From NCBI RefSeq assembly GCF_020554865.1, contig NZ_JAJCIC010000008.1, positions 62,001 through 126,000 on the forward strand: a stretch of DNA of 64,000 nt. The letters run 5' to 3'. This stretch comes from Lacrimispora sp. 210928-DFI.3.58 (GTDB lineage Bacteria > Bacillota > Clostridia > Lachnospirales > Lachnospiraceae). The position numbers were made by a program, and so were the translations under genes. This document shows, one piece after another, positions 16,832 to 26,322 of this stretch. Position 1 is the first letter of the stretch, and every line of letters begins with the position of its first letter. Below the pieces are notes generated by a model, which was not told the origin of the DNA, searched no databases, and saw nothing but the letters and a program-made list of their open reading frames with translations.

Positions 16832-17673
16832 TGAAGATAAAAACGAAACAACGGGTAAAGCGTTTCCTTTTGCTTTGGCTTCCTATGCTCCTATTTCTCC
16901 TGTTTATCGGGATTCCCCTGTTTTGGGCAGTATCCCTTTCACTAAGGGAAGGGAAGTCTGTTATCAGCGAGGCTTTCCGCCTGTTTCCCAATCCCGTTGT
17001 TTTTTCAAACTATGTATATGTCTGGGTGAAGCAGCGTCTGTCAGGATTTTTTATCAACAGCGTGATACTGTCCTTTGGATCTGTGATAGTGATCGCAGTG
17101 CTTTCCCTATTCAACGGATACGCTCTCAGCCGGTATGATTTTCCGTTTAAAAAGGTGTTCATGATCCTGCTTTTGATGACCCAGATGATTCCTATCATTT
17201 TTAATATGACCTCAACCTTTCTGCTGATGAGCCGCCTGAGGCTGACGAACTCCATGTTCGGCATCATCCTTCTGTATATTGCCTCCGGGCTGCCCTACAA
17301 CAGTTTGATGATGAAGAGCTTTATAGGAGGAGTGCCAAAGGAGATTGACGAGGCAGCGGCCATTGACGGCTGCAACAGGGTCCAGATCATATTCAAGGTG
17401 ATACTGCCCACGGTAGTGCCGGGATTCACTACCGTGATCGCCTATGCATTTATCAACTGCTGGAATGAGTACCTGCTGTCCTACACGCTGCTCACAGACT
17501 CTAAGAAATTCCCTATATCAGTGGGATTAAAATATCTGGTAGGAGAATACAGCACAGACTATGCGGTGCTGGCGGCAGGAAGCATTATTGCGCTGATTCC
17601 GCCTATCCTGCTGTTTGCATATGTTCAAAAGAATTTGGTAAGCGGTATGAGTGCAGGCGCTGTAAAGGGATAA
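16831..17673 (+). CDS. ABC sugar transporter permease, MalG/UgpE type
   Basis: A 280-residue second permease of the CUT1 importer, with six segments and the EAA loop EIDEAAAIDGCNRVQIIFKVILP. The ATG at 16831 overlaps the upstream TGA (TGATG). A GTG three bases earlier is an equally placed alternative, both served by the GGGGG at 16815-16820. The C-terminal VQKNLVSGMSAGAVKG is the standard MalG-type ending. Tight coupling to the first permease implies equal synthesis. Confidence 0.92.
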   Translation: MKIKTKQRVKRFLLLWLPMLLFLLFIGIPLFWAVSLSLREGKSVISEAFRLFPNPVVFSNYVYVWVKQRLSGFFINSVILSFGSVIVIAVLSLFNGYALSRYDFPFKKVFMILLLMTQMIPIIFNMTSTFLLMSRLRLTNSMFGIILLYIASGLPYNSLMMKSFIGGVPKEIDEAAAIDGCNRVQIIFKVILPTVVPGFTTVIAYAFINCWNEYLLSYTLLTDSKKFPISVGLKYLVGEYSTDYAVLAAGSIIALIPPILLFAYVQKNLVSGMSAGAVKG

Positions 17674-17725
17674 TGGTAACCATTATATAAGGTTTTCACA
17701 ATATTTATAAAAAGGAGAGGGAACG

Positions 17726-19108
17726 ATGAGAAAAAAGACAAAACAGCTTATGGCATTGGCAATGGCAGCAGTGATGGGTTTGACTGCCTGCAGCGGGGGA
17801 AGCGAAGGCAGTGCAGGGGGAACCACAGCTGCTACGTCAAAAGAGACCGCAGCAAAAGCGGCCGAGGGAGAAGCAAAGGAGGGCGCTTTAGGCGGTGGAG
17901 AGCAGATCACACTTTCCCTGTGGATGTCCTTTGCACCGGCGGAAAGGCAGGAATCAGTAGAAAAGGTGGTTGCAGAATATGAGGCAGAGCATCCAAATGT
18001 AAAGGTGGATATCACCTATCTCCCTGACGGAGGACTGGAAAAGGCCAGGCCAGCCTATGCAGCAGGAGAAGGGCCGGATGTTTACAGGGTAGGCATTGAT
18101 CCCGAGTTCATCAAGGCAGGTTATGTGATTCCGTTGAACCAGTATGTGGACAGCTGGGAAGGCCGGGAAAACATGCTGGATAGTGCTATCAATTATGCAA
18201 AAAGCTATGATACCACAGGGGCCGGAAATCTCTACTACATGCCAATCGGCGCAACTGTCACTACCTTCTGGGTACGTTCAGACTGGATGAAGGAGGCAGG
18301 TGTGGATATCGACACCTGGGAGCATTTCTTTGAGGCTGTCCCGGCTATGACAGATAAGAGCCAGGAAAAATACGGTCTGGCAATCCGCGGAGGCTCAGGG
18401 GGCATGCTGTTCTTAGAGGCAATGATGTACTCCTACTCCGGTCTGACCTCTCTGTTTGATGAAAATGGAAAGACCACGATCAATGATCCAAGACATGTGG
18501 AGTTCGTTGATAAATATCTGGGCTTCTACAACAAGTGCACAGCAGAGGGCGACATTGGATATGATTACATTGCATTATCTGCGGCCTTTGACGCACAAAA
18601 GGCAGGAATCATCATTCACAACCTGGGTTCTGCCAATGATCACCTGAATGCATTTGACGGAGATATGACGAAGTTCGAGGCAAAGGGAATGCCTTTAAAT
18701 GAAGGAGGGACCTCTGTGAACCCAATGAAGGCAGACGATGGCTTTATGATCTCTTCCTCCTGTAAGCACCCGGATGAGGCATTTGAACTGATTGCGAAAT
18801 TCTCCCAGGGCGAGGGCCTAAGCGAGCACTGCCGCCAGTGGGGTAACATTCCTATGAACAAGGAAGTTCTGGAACAGGCAGAATGGCTTAAGGAATATCC
18901 GTGGTTTAAGGCGGCAGCAGACCTGCTTCTCAGCGATACTACCGTATTCTATGACGGCTATGTATGGCTTCCGAACCGCAAGAATATTTTAAATGAAATG
19001 CAGACCTATTCCCAGGAGGTTATGGTAGGACAGATGAGTGCCCAGGAATTCCTGGATATCTGGGCAGAAAAAGTCCAGCAGGACTATGATGAGAATGTAA
19101 AAAAGTAA
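17726..19108 (+). CDS. ABC transporter extracellular sugar-binding lipoprotein
   Basis: A 460-residue solute-binding protein of the family-1 (MalE-like) type. The N-terminus has a basic start, a hydrophobic stretch and the lipobox LTAC with Cys22 as the lipidated residue. An Ala/Glu-rich linker of about 30 residues follows. The mature domain opens ITLSLWMSFAPAERQESVEKVVAEY and contains PDVYRVGIDPEFIKAGYVIPL, the usual hinge region. It follows the permeases after 52 bp with AAAAAGGAGAG. It should deliver the operon's substrate, an oligosaccharide or glycoside not identifiable from sequence. Confidence 0.92.
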   Translation: MRKKTKQLMALAMAAVMGLTACSGGSEGSAGGTTAATSKETAAKAAEGEAKEGALGGGEQITLSLWMSFAPAERQESVEKVVAEYEAEHPNVKVDITYLPDGGLEKARPAYAAGEGPDVYRVGIDPEFIKAGYVIPLNQYVDSWEGRENMLDSAINYAKSYDTTGAGNLYYMPIGATVTTFWVRSDWMKEAGVDIDTWEHFFEAVPAMTDKSQEKYGLAIRGGSGGMLFLEAMMYSYSGLTSLFDENGKTTINDPRHVEFVDKYLGFYNKCTAEGDIGYDYIALSAAFDAQKAGIIIHNLGSANDHLNAFDGDMTKFEAKGMPLNEGGTSVNPMKADDGFMISSSCKHPDEAFELIAKFSQGEGLSEHCRQWGNIPMNKEVLEQAEWLKEYPWFKAAADLLLSDTTVFYDGYVWLPNRKNILNEMQTYSQEVMVGQMSAQEFLDIWAEKVQQDYDENVKK

Positions 19109-19151
19109 AAACTGTGATAAAATGACTATAATGTAAAGCAGGGGGGATATC

Positions 19152-20195
19152 ATGAGCTATCAGAGAGATTTTAAACAGCGGATCAAGGCGGCAGTCATAG
19201 GAGCAGGTTCTCATTGCTACCGCAATATCCTGCCTTCCATGACATATCTTCCGATAGAGCTTCTGGCAGTCTGCGATGTGAATATGGAAGCAGCCGCATA
19301 TACGGCAAAGCAGTACGGCTGCCAGGCTTATAAGAGTTCCGGGGAAATGTTTCAGAAGGAGCCTGAAATTGAGGCTGTATTTATCAGTGTGGGAGCAGCT
19401 CTTCATCCGTCCCTGATACTGGAGTCACTTAACTGGGGCAGGCATGTGTGGGTGGAAAAGCCCATCTGCCTGCGGGCCAGCCAGATAAAAGATATGATGG
19501 AAAAACGCGGTGACCGGGTGGTGGTGGCTGGACTGAAAAAGGCCTTTACCCCGGCTGCTGAGAAGGCGAGGGAGCTGATAGCGTCACCGGAATATGGAAA
19601 GTTAAATTCTATTCTGGCCGTTTATCCAATGTCCATGCCTGAGGAAGGGAAAACGGTTTTAGAGAATGGAAGCATGCCAAACTGGCTGAGAAATGGAGTA
19701 CATCCCCTTTCCTTTATGATCGGGGTGGCAGGCCATGTGGACAGTGTACAGGCGATTGTGAACCAAGCCGGCTTTGGGGCCGTGCTGCTCCAGTTTGAAA
19801 GCGGAGTCACAGGAACACTGCATCTGGCCTCGGGCCCTCAGCCGGATGCGGAGCGGTACAGCTTATTTGCAGATAAGTGGCAGTTGGATATTGAGGATGC
19901 AAGAGTTTCCCTGCGCAGAGGTATCTGTGATTTCAATTACAGAGGAACTACCAGCTACATTTCTCCTGCAGACAGAGGGGGATCCGTTGTATGGGATACC
20001 AACAGTTGTGTCGCCACTCTGGAAAACAAGGCGGAATTTGTGCAGGGGATGTACGGGGAAATGAAGTATTTCTGTGACTGTATCCTGGAAGGCCGGCGAC
20101 CAGAGCTGGGAAGCCTGGAGATGGCTTTGGAGGTCATGGAGGTATATGAGGCAGCTCTTATCTCAGAAGGGAAAGTGGTAATGCTGCATTCATAG
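19152..20195 (+). CDS. Gfo/Idh/MocA-family NAD(P)-dependent dehydrogenase
   Basis: A 347-residue oxidoreductase with an N-terminal Rossmann domain, KAAVIGAGSHCYRNILP, and the family's catalytic strand VWVEKPICLR (EKP motif, around residue 100). The C-terminal domain is of normal size. In catabolic operons such enzymes oxidise or reduce a sugar hydroxyl, often in keto-intermediate glycoside cleavage. It is preceded by AGGGGGG and lies 43 bp after the binding protein and 15 bp before a TIM-barrel isomerase, so it likely acts early on the imported compound. The specific substrate is unknown. Confidence 0.9.
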   Translation: MSYQRDFKQRIKAAVIGAGSHCYRNILPSMTYLPIELLAVCDVNMEAAAYTAKQYGCQAYKSSGEMFQKEPEIEAVFISVGAALHPSLILESLNWGRHVWVEKPICLRASQIKDMMEKRGDRVVVAGLKKAFTPAAEKARELIASPEYGKLNSILAVYPMSMPEEGKTVLENGSMPNWLRNGVHPLSFMIGVAGHVDSVQAIVNQAGFGAVLLQFESGVTGTLHLASGPQPDAERYSLFADKWQLDIEDARVSLRRGICDFNYRGTTSYISPADRGGSVVWDTNSCVATLENKAEFVQGMYGEMKYFCDCILEGRRPELGSLEMALEVMEVYEAALISEGKVVMLHS

Positions 20196-20210
20196 GGGGA
20201 AGAAGGGAAG

Positions 20211-20996
20211 ATGAAATTTGGTATTTGCACGGATATCGAATGGGTATCAGAGGTAAAGAAAGCAGGATTTGATTATATTGAGCTGAAGGCCTATGATGTT
20301 GCGCTGGCCGGGGAAGAGAAATTTTGGGAAATACAAAGAGAGCTTGCGATGGCAGGACTTCCTTGCGAGGCAGTGAACTTTTTCTATCCTCCTTCTCTTT
20401 CTGTGGTTGGTCCGCAGATTGATAAACAGCAGATTTCCTCCTATATTGGGCGGGCGCTGGAACGCTGTGAGAGACTGGGAGTCAGAATGATCACGGTTGG
20501 AAGTTCAAAGTCCAGACGGATTCCAGATGGATTTTCTGAACGGGAAGCCAGAGAGCAATTTTCCGGCCAGCTCTATCAGATTGGAGAGAGGGCAAAAGCA
20601 TTTGGCGCTGTTGTTGCTATTGAGCCGATCCGCCCATCCTCCACCAATTTTATCAATACCATTGCCCAGGCAGCCGAAGTCTGCCGTATGACAGGCCATC
20701 CGGCAGTGAGGGTGATGGCAGACTATTATCAGATGTATGGAGCAGGTGACAATGTGGAAGAGATTGCACACCGCCGGGAGCTTATCTGCCACCTTCACAC
20801 CATAGAGCTGGAGAGAAAATGCTATCCTGTAAATCTGGAGGATGATGGCCAGATAGCTCTGTTTCAGGCATATGGGGGAGAACGGGCCAGCATTGAAGGG
20901 GCAGATTTTACAGATGTAGATACAGCGGCTGCTGCCTTAAAGGCCATGAGGCATTATGAGGAGCAGGGAGCAAAAGTAAAAAATAACAAGAGATAA
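20211..20996 (+). CDS. Sugar phosphate isomerase/epimerase family protein (AP-endonuclease-2-like TIM barrel), first of three
   Basis: A 261-residue member of the xylose-isomerase-like TIM-barrel superfamily. It opens MKFGICTDIEWVSEVKKAGFDYIELKAYD, the first strand and helix of the barrel. VAIEPIRPSSTNFINTIAQAAEVCRM carries the metal-binding Glu strand, and VMADYYQMYGAGDNVEEI and HLHTIELERKCYP the Asp and His strands. These enzymes interconvert sugar ketoses/aldoses or epimerise at C3, usually with a divalent metal. It lies between the dehydrogenase and the LacI gene in the same transcript. Confidence 0.85.
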   Translation: MKFGICTDIEWVSEVKKAGFDYIELKAYDVALAGEEKFWEIQRELAMAGLPCEAVNFFYPPSLSVVGPQIDKQQISSYIGRALERCERLGVRMITVGSSKSRRIPDGFSEREAREQFSGQLYQIGERAKAFGAVVAIEPIRPSSTNFINTIAQAAEVCRMTGHPAVRVMADYYQMYGAGDNVEEIAHRRELICHLHTIELERKCYPVNLEDDGQIALFQAYGGERASIEGADFTDVDTAAAALKAMRHYEEQGAKVKNNKR

Positions 20997-21026
20997 AAGC
21001 AGATCAGCAGCAAAGAGGGAATGAAT

Positions 21027-22073
21027 ATGGGAATGAGCGTACAGGAAAAGGAAGGAAGGACGCAGGTTACGATCCGTGAAATTGCAAAGGAGGCAGGGGT
21101 ATCCCTGGGTACGGTTTCCCATGTTTTAAACCGCACGGCTTCTGTTTCAGAGGAAAAGAGCAGAGCGGTCCTTGAGGCAGTGAAGAAGCTGGGATATAAG
21201 CCTAACCAGGCTGCCAGAATGCTTAAAAATAAAAATTCCAAAACCATTGGACTACTCCTCCCGGATATTGGAAATCCGTTCTATGCCGAGCTGGCAAGAG
21301 GTGCAGAGGATATGGCCAACAGTCATGAATATACCGTATTGGTGTGCAACAATGACCGTAATCCGGAGAAGGAGGAGCGGTATTTGTCTACCCTGGCAAA
21401 CAAACAGGTAGATGGGATCATTGTGGTAAAATTGGCCAACAGCGTTGAAAAATTAAAGCAGTATTTTGCGCCAAAGCAGATCGTGCTGATCGACAGCGAG
21501 GAGCTGCCTTGTGAAAGAGAAAACAGCCAGATACAGATGGTGAATTTAAATGAGCGTGAAGGGGCTTCCATTGCCATGAACTATCTGTACCACAACGGAC
21601 ATAGGAACATTGCCCATATTGCAGGGCTGTTGGAATCCAACAGCAGCAGGGAGAGAAAAAGAGAATACTGTGACTTTATGAAGCGTATTGGTGTTTCCGA
21701 GGAGCAGTTGGTGATTGAAAATGGTACATATAGTTATTATGGCGGCTATCAGGCAATGAAGACGATATTAAACCGGAATCCGGAGGTCACGGGAGTGTTT
21801 GCCGCTAATGACCTTATGGGAATGGGAGCAATGCAGGCTATTCAGGACAGCGGAAGACGGGTACCGGAGGACATTTCTGTTATTGGCTATGATGATATCG
21901 AGCCCACAGAATATTGTACGCCTAAATTGACAACTATCAGGCAGCCTAAATATGAAATGGGACAGTATGGGATGGCGCTGGCATTAAAAGCACTGGGAGA
22001 AGATCAGGTGACATTGCCTCTTCTGCCGAGAAATTTCCTGATTGTCCGTCAGAGTGTTCAGAGAAAGAGGTAA
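21027..22073 (+). CDS. LacI family transcriptional repressor
   Basis: A 348-residue regulator. The helix-turn-helix lies near the start, VTIREIAKEAGVSLGTVSHVLNRTASVSEEKSR, with the hinge helix PNQAARMLKNK, then a periplasmic-binding-protein-like effector domain (IGLLLPDIGNPFYAELARGAED to the end). I chose the ATG at 21027 because AGAGGG at 21014-21019 is 7 nt away; an ATG at 21021 would be too close. Encoded inside the operon it probably controls, it is the likely ligand-responsive binder of the paired repeats at 15786 and 15908. Confidence 0.92.
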   Translation: MGMSVQEKEGRTQVTIREIAKEAGVSLGTVSHVLNRTASVSEEKSRAVLEAVKKLGYKPNQAARMLKNKNSKTIGLLLPDIGNPFYAELARGAEDMANSHEYTVLVCNNDRNPEKEERYLSTLANKQVDGIIVVKLANSVEKLKQYFAPKQIVLIDSEELPCERENSQIQMVNLNEREGASIAMNYLYHNGHRNIAHIAGLLESNSSRERKREYCDFMKRIGVSEEQLVIENGTYSYYGGYQAMKTILNRNPEVTGVFAANDLMGMGAMQAIQDSGRRVPEDISVIGYDDIEPTEYCTPKLTTIRQPKYEMGQYGMALALKALGEDQVTLPLLPRNFLIVRQSVQRKR

Positions 22074-22081
22074 ACATACGA

Positions 22082-23137
22082 ATGTACAACAGAGATAGTT
22101 TATTATATAAAAAAATATACGGATGCCTGTTAGGCGGACTGATCGGAGATGCCATGGGAGCTCCTACAGAGGATCTGACTTATCAGGAGATCGAGGAGCG
22201 GTATGGCTACGTGGAGGAATTTGAAGGCTCCGGCACAGATGATTCCGCTATTAAGCTGGTACTCTGTGATGCGATCATTGAGAGCAAAGGCTATGTAACG
22301 GCAGACGAGTTTGCAGAGGCATTTTTACGCAACAAGGAGGCCTATTATGACATGTTTTTTATCCCAGTAAAAAATATGTTCCATAAAATTGAGAGTAAGC
22401 TGGAGCTTCCGGTATATGCTGGGCTGGGAAATATGCACAGCAGCTCCAGCGCAATGTCTATTTCTCCGATGGGAATTATCAACGCATGCAATCCCAGACA
22501 GGCAGCTTTGGAGACATACGATGTGGCCGGGCTGATCCACGCAGGAGTATCTACCTTCTGCAGGGACGGTGCCAGCGCAATGGCAGCTGCAGTGGCTGAA
22601 GCCATGGATCCTCAGGCGGATGTGGAATCAGTGGTAGAGGCGGCTTCAGCCTATCTTCACAGAACCAGCTCCTGGGAAATGCTCGAAAATATAGAAAAGG
22701 GCATGAGACTAGCAAGAGAGACCGGAGATTATAAGAAATTCCGGGAGGAATTTTATAAGCATATGCTGCGGGATATTGTAAGCGATTCCAGGGAAACCAT
22801 TCCTTGTGTGCTGGCACTGTTCTATCTGGCAGAAGGAGATCCGGTAAAGTCGATCCAGTATGCGGCGAATCTGGGGCGGGATGCAGATACTATCGGAGCA
22901 ATGGTAGGAGCCCTTGCAGGCGCGTATGCAGGAATTGACGGCTTTCGGCCTGCATGGATAGACAAGGTGGAGGCCACCTACGGACAAAAGCAGAAGAACA
23001 GCAAGGCAGTTAAGACAGAGGCAGTGATGCCGGATCAGCGCAGGCTGGCAGAGCAGCTTATGGAAATCGTGGAAAAGCGCAGGCAGGAGGCCAGAAGGGT
23101 TTGTGGCTGTCTTGATGCGTTAGCTGAGACTAATTAA
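22082..23137 (+). CDS. ADP-ribosylglycohydrolase (DraG/ARH) family protein
   Basis: A 351-residue all-helical enzyme of the DraG/ARH family. The first metal motif is GGLIGDAMGAPTED (residues 16-29), followed by SGTDDSAIKL, and the late motif GRDADTIGAMVGALAGAYAG supplies the second pair of Mg2+ ligands. Known members hydrolyse N- or O-glycosidic bonds of ADP-ribose. Embedded 8 bp after a LacI gene in a sugar-transport operon, this one more likely cleaves a ribosyl or other glycoside of an imported compound than modifies a protein; that is inference. The C-terminal 40 residues are charged. Confidence 0.87.
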   Translation: MYNRDSLLYKKIYGCLLGGLIGDAMGAPTEDLTYQEIEERYGYVEEFEGSGTDDSAIKLVLCDAIIESKGYVTADEFAEAFLRNKEAYYDMFFIPVKNMFHKIESKLELPVYAGLGNMHSSSSAMSISPMGIINACNPRQAALETYDVAGLIHAGVSTFCRDGASAMAAAVAEAMDPQADVESVVEAASAYLHRTSSWEMLENIEKGMRLARETGDYKKFREEFYKHMLRDIVSDSRETIPCVLALFYLAEGDPVKSIQYAANLGRDADTIGAMVGALAGAYAGIDGFRPAWIDKVEATYGQKQKNSKAVKTEAVMPDQRRLAEQLMEIVEKRRQEARRVCGCLDALAETN

Positions 23138-23170
23138 AAAAGAAGAGGCTGAAGGAAGGGCAATAGAGGA

Positions 23171-23677
23171 ATGAAGCAGACAGGGGTTATCTATATTGGA
23201 AATGACCACGGAGGCTACGGCCTTAAGCTGGCTATTGTAAAGAGGCTGAAAGAGCTGGGGATTGCCTGTGTTGATATTGGGACGGACTCAGAGGATATTG
23301 TACGTTATCCTTACTATGCGGCCGAGGTGGCAAAGGCGGTAGCAGAGGGCAAAGGAGACCGGGGGATCCTCATCTGTTCTACAGGCATTGGCATGAGTAT
23401 TATTGCGAATCGTTTTAAAGGGGTCAGGGCATCCTTATGTACAGATACCTATATGGCAAAGATGACAAGAAAGCATAATGACTCCAATCTGTTATGTCTG
23501 GGAGGGAAGATCACAGGAGAGTTTGAGGCCCTTGATATTCTGGAGACCTGGCTTTCTGAAGAATATGAGGGAGGCCGCCATGACATTTCCCTGGGACTTA
23601 TAGAGGAAGCAGAAAAAGAATTGTGCTGCGGGGAAATACCGCCTCTGGAAGAACTATTTCCAGGTGACAGGAAATAA
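23171..23677 (+). CDS. rpiB: RpiB/LacAB family sugar-phosphate isomerase
   Basis: A 168-residue enzyme. IYIGNDHGGYGLK carries the Asp-His pair (D12, H13) near the active site, GILICSTGIGMSIIANRFKGVRA the catalytic cysteine in the ICxTGIG loop, and RKHNDSNLLCLGGK the conserved His-Asn. These fit ribose-5-phosphate isomerase B, with allose-6-phosphate or galactose-6-phosphate isomerase (LacA/B) as alternatives. It is about 20 residues longer than E. coli RpiB, at the C-terminus. Next to a transketolase, it suggests that a pentose phosphate enters the non-oxidative pentose pathway. Confidence 0.88.
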   Translation: MKQTGVIYIGNDHGGYGLKLAIVKRLKELGIACVDIGTDSEDIVRYPYYAAEVAKAVAEGKGDRGILICSTGIGMSIIANRFKGVRASLCTDTYMAKMTRKHNDSNLLCLGGKITGEFEALDILETWLSEEYEGGRHDISLGLIEEAEKELCCGEIPPLEELFPGDRK

Positions 23678-23706
23678 GTGGCCGGAGGTCTGAAAGGAGA
23701 AGCAGG

Positions 23707-24543
23707 ATGAAGACAGCAGTAACAATCGCAGGGGCAGAGGCAAAGGCATCTGCTTTTGTGGTCTGGAGAGGCTTTGAGGAGTCCATACGAAAGGCTGCGG
23801 AATACGGCTATGATGGGGTAGAGCTGGCATTAAAGGGCGCAGAGGAGATAAGACCTGCTGATATAAGGCACTGGATGAAAGAGTATCACATGGAGGTAAG
23901 CTGCATTACCACAGGCCAGGTATTTGCAGATAGGGGACTATATTTTACCCACCCGGATCCGGAGATAAGAAAAAAGGCGATCGAAGTATTTTCAGGACTT
24001 ATCGATCTGGCAGGGGAATTTGGAGGGCTTGTAAATGCTGGCAGGACCAGGGGCTTTGTGGGTCCTGGACAGACGAGAAAAGAGGCGGAGAACCTGTTTG
24101 TGGATACCATGCAGGTACTCTGCGACAGGGCAGAAAGACGCCAGGTACAGCTTATTATTGAACCGGTTAACCGCTATGAGATCAACTTTATCAACAACCT
24201 GGACCAGGGCGCTGCCCTTTTGGAAAAGGTACAGAGAGTAAACTGCGGCCTCCATGCTGATGTATTTCATATGAATATTGAGGATGACAGCATCGGCGGG
24301 AGTCTGATACGGAATGGAAAATGGGTGCGCTATATACATTTTGCAGACTCCAACCGTTTAGCGCCAGGACTGGGACATCTGGATTTTGATGAGGTACTGG
24401 GGGCTCTTAAGGTGATCCACTATGATGGCTGGGTCTCTGTGGAGATCCTTCCAGGCGGGAACCCGGATGACATGGCGAGGAAGGCAATTGATTTTATAAG
24501 ACCGAAGGTTATGAGGTATAACGGAAATTGGGAGGGGAAATAA
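23707..24543 (+). CDS. Sugar isomerase/epimerase TIM barrel, tagatose-3-epimerase/hydroxypyruvate-isomerase-like, second of three
   Basis: A 278-residue barrel whose motifs resemble ketose 3-epimerases and hydroxypyruvate isomerases: LIIEPVNRYEINFINNLDQG (catalytic Glu), GLHADVFHMNIED (metal Asp with DxFHMNIE), YIHFADSNRLAPGLGHLDF (metal His) and VSVEILPGG (second catalytic Glu). All four expected ligands are therefore present. It starts after GAAAGGAGAAG and ends 1 bp before the transketolase gene. It likely makes the ketose used by the transketolase or RpiB protein. Confidence 0.87.
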   Translation: MKTAVTIAGAEAKASAFVVWRGFEESIRKAAEYGYDGVELALKGAEEIRPADIRHWMKEYHMEVSCITTGQVFADRGLYFTHPDPEIRKKAIEVFSGLIDLAGEFGGLVNAGRTRGFVGPGQTRKEAENLFVDTMQVLCDRAERRQVQLIIEPVNRYEINFINNLDQGAALLEKVQRVNCGLHADVFHMNIEDDSIGGSLIRNGKWVRYIHFADSNRLAPGLGHLDFDEVLGALKVIHYDGWVSVEILPGGNPDDMARKAIDFIRPKVMRYNGNWEGK

Positions 24544-24544
24544 C

Positions 24545-25378
24545 ATGTTGAATGCTGATAGAAAGATGGAGCTGGACAAAAAGTGTCTTCAGTTCCGCAA
24601 TGATCTGATCGATCTGCTGCACAGCATACAGACAGGGCATCCGGGAGGCTCCCTGTCATGCACGGAAATATTGACAACACTATATTTTGACTGTATGGAT
24701 ATTGATCCCCAGAATCCGAAAAAGGAGGGACGGGACAGGCTGATCTTAAGCAAAGGCCACGGAGCCCCCATGCTTTATCTGGTTCTGGCGGAGTTGGGCT
24801 ATTTCCCCAAGGAGGATCTAAAGACCCTGCGCCAGACGGGCTCCTATCTTCAGGGCCATCCCTGTGTTCACAAGACTCCTGGGGTAGAGCTTTCCACAGG
24901 CCCATTGGGGCTGGGACTGGGAGCAGGTATCGGTATGGCTCTGGGAGAGAGGTTAAAGGGCAGCAATGCCTATATTTATGTGGTTCTGGGAGATGGAGAG
25001 ATCCAGGAGGGTGCTATCTGGGAGGCAGCTATGGCAGGCTCAAAATTTAAGACTACCCATTGTATTGCTGTTCTGGACAATAATGGGGTACAACTGGATG
25101 GAACTAATGAGGAGATCATGCCAATGGGCGATATTGGCGCAAAATGGGCAGCCTTTGGCTGGAATGTCATCCATTGTGATGGACATAATGTCATGGAGAT
25201 CAAGGAAGCCGTGGAGGCAGCGAAAAAAGAGAAGGAAAAGCCCTCCATCCTTATCTGCAAGACAGTAAAAGGCAAGGGCGTTTCCTTTATGGAAGGAAAG
25301 AGTGCCTGGCATGGAAAGGCGATTGGACAGGAGGAATACGCGCAGGCAAAGGCAGAGTTAGGAGGGGTGTTTCAGTGA
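24545..25378 (+). CDS. Transketolase, N-terminal (TPP-binding) subunit
   Basis: A 277-residue half-transketolase. QTGHPGGSLSCTEILTTLYF, SKGHGAPMLYLVLAELGYF and the ThDP motif GDGEIQEGAIWEAAMAG..NNGVQLDG are all conserved. The split arrangement (N subunit followed by C subunit) is common in Firmicutes and in carbohydrate clusters, including apulose-4-phosphate transketolase AptAB. The next gene starts with a GTG overlapping this stop (GTGA at 25375-25378), so the subunits are made in equal amounts. Confidence 0.92.
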   Translation: MLNADRKMELDKKCLQFRNDLIDLLHSIQTGHPGGSLSCTEILTTLYFDCMDIDPQNPKKEGRDRLILSKGHGAPMLYLVLAELGYFPKEDLKTLRQTGSYLQGHPCVHKTPGVELSTGPLGLGLGAGIGMALGERLKGSNAYIYVVLGDGEIQEGAIWEAAMAGSKFKTTHCIAVLDNNGVQLDGTNEEIMPMGDIGAKWAAFGWNVIHCDGHNVMEIKEAVEAAKKEKEKPSILICKTVKGKGVSFMEGKSAWHGKAIGQEEYAQAKAELGGVFQ

Positions 25379-26322
25379 GTGGAAATATAGCGATTCGTGA
25401 TGCCTATGGACAGGCGTTAAAGGAATTAGGCGCTTTAAATAAAAAAGTAGTCGCGCTGGAAGCAGATGTAGGCGGCTCCACAAAATCCATATTATTTGGA
25501 AAGGAGTACCCGGGCCGATACTTTAACGTAGGAATCAGTGAGCTGAATATGGTGAGCATGTCCGCGGGGCTGGCTCTTACTGGCTTTATTCCCTATGTCA
25601 ATACCTTTGCCGTGTTTATGTCCACAAGGGCCTTAGACCCGGTGCAGTCCCTGATCGCCTATGATCACCTGAATGTCCGTCTCTGCGGCACCTATTGCGG
25701 TCTCTCTGACTCCTATGACGGAGCCAGCCATCAGGCCATGACAGATATGGCGGCTATGCGGGCCATTCCCGGTATGACGGTGATATCTGTGGCAGATGCT
25801 GTTGAGACAAAAAGGGCTGTATTTGCGCTGGCAGACTTTGAAGGGCCTGTCTACCTCAGGCTTTCCAGGGCTCCGGCACCTGTGATATATGGTGATGATT
25901 TCAGATTTGAGATTGGAAAAGGCGTTATGTTAAGAGAAGGAACGGATGTGACAATCATCGCTACAGGAACGGTGCTCCATAAAGCTTTGGAGGCGGCAGA
26001 GCTTTTGGAAAGAGAGGGCATACAGGCCGCTGTTGTGGATATGCATACCGTGCAGCCTATTGACCGGGAACTGGTTCTGGCGTGTGCAAAAAGGACAGGA
26101 GCAGTTCTGACTGTGGAGGAGCATTCCATTTACGGTGGATTGGGAAGTGCAGTGGCGGAGGTTTTGTCAGAAGAATATCCGGTGCCGGTGTCCATTTTAG
26201 GAACAACAGAATTTGCAGAGTCCGGTGATCTGGATGAGTTAATGGAAAAATATGGGTTTGGTGCAAGGAATATTGCAGCTAGGGCAAAAGAAGTCATGAC
26301 AAGGAAAGGAATGAAACAATGA
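25375..26322 (+). CDS. Transketolase, C-terminal (Pyr and C domain) subunit
   Basis: A 315-residue partner of the preceding gene. GRYFNVGISELNMVSMSAGLALTGFIPYVNTFAVF holds the catalytic Glu of the pyrimidine-binding domain. MTDMAAMRAIPGMTVISVADAVE and LRLSRAPAPVIY are typical, and the C-terminal domain (about 190-315) follows. It starts at GTG 25375, in a 4-bp overlap. Transfer of a C2 unit from a ketose phosphate (pentose, apulose or similar) is expected. The next gene overlaps by 4 bp. Confidence 0.92.
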   Translation: MSGNIAIRDAYGQALKELGALNKKVVALEADVGGSTKSILFGKEYPGRYFNVGISELNMVSMSAGLALTGFIPYVNTFAVFMSTRALDPVQSLIAYDHLNVRLCGTYCGLSDSYDGASHQAMTDMAAMRAIPGMTVISVADAVETKRAVFALADFEGPVYLRLSRAPAPVIYGDDFRFEIGKGVMLREGTDVTIIATGTVLHKALEAAELLEREGIQAAVVDMHTVQPIDRELVLACAKRTGAVLTVEEHSIYGGLGSAVAEVLSEEYPVPVSILGTTEFAESGDLDELMEKYGFGARNIAARAKEVMTRKGMKQ

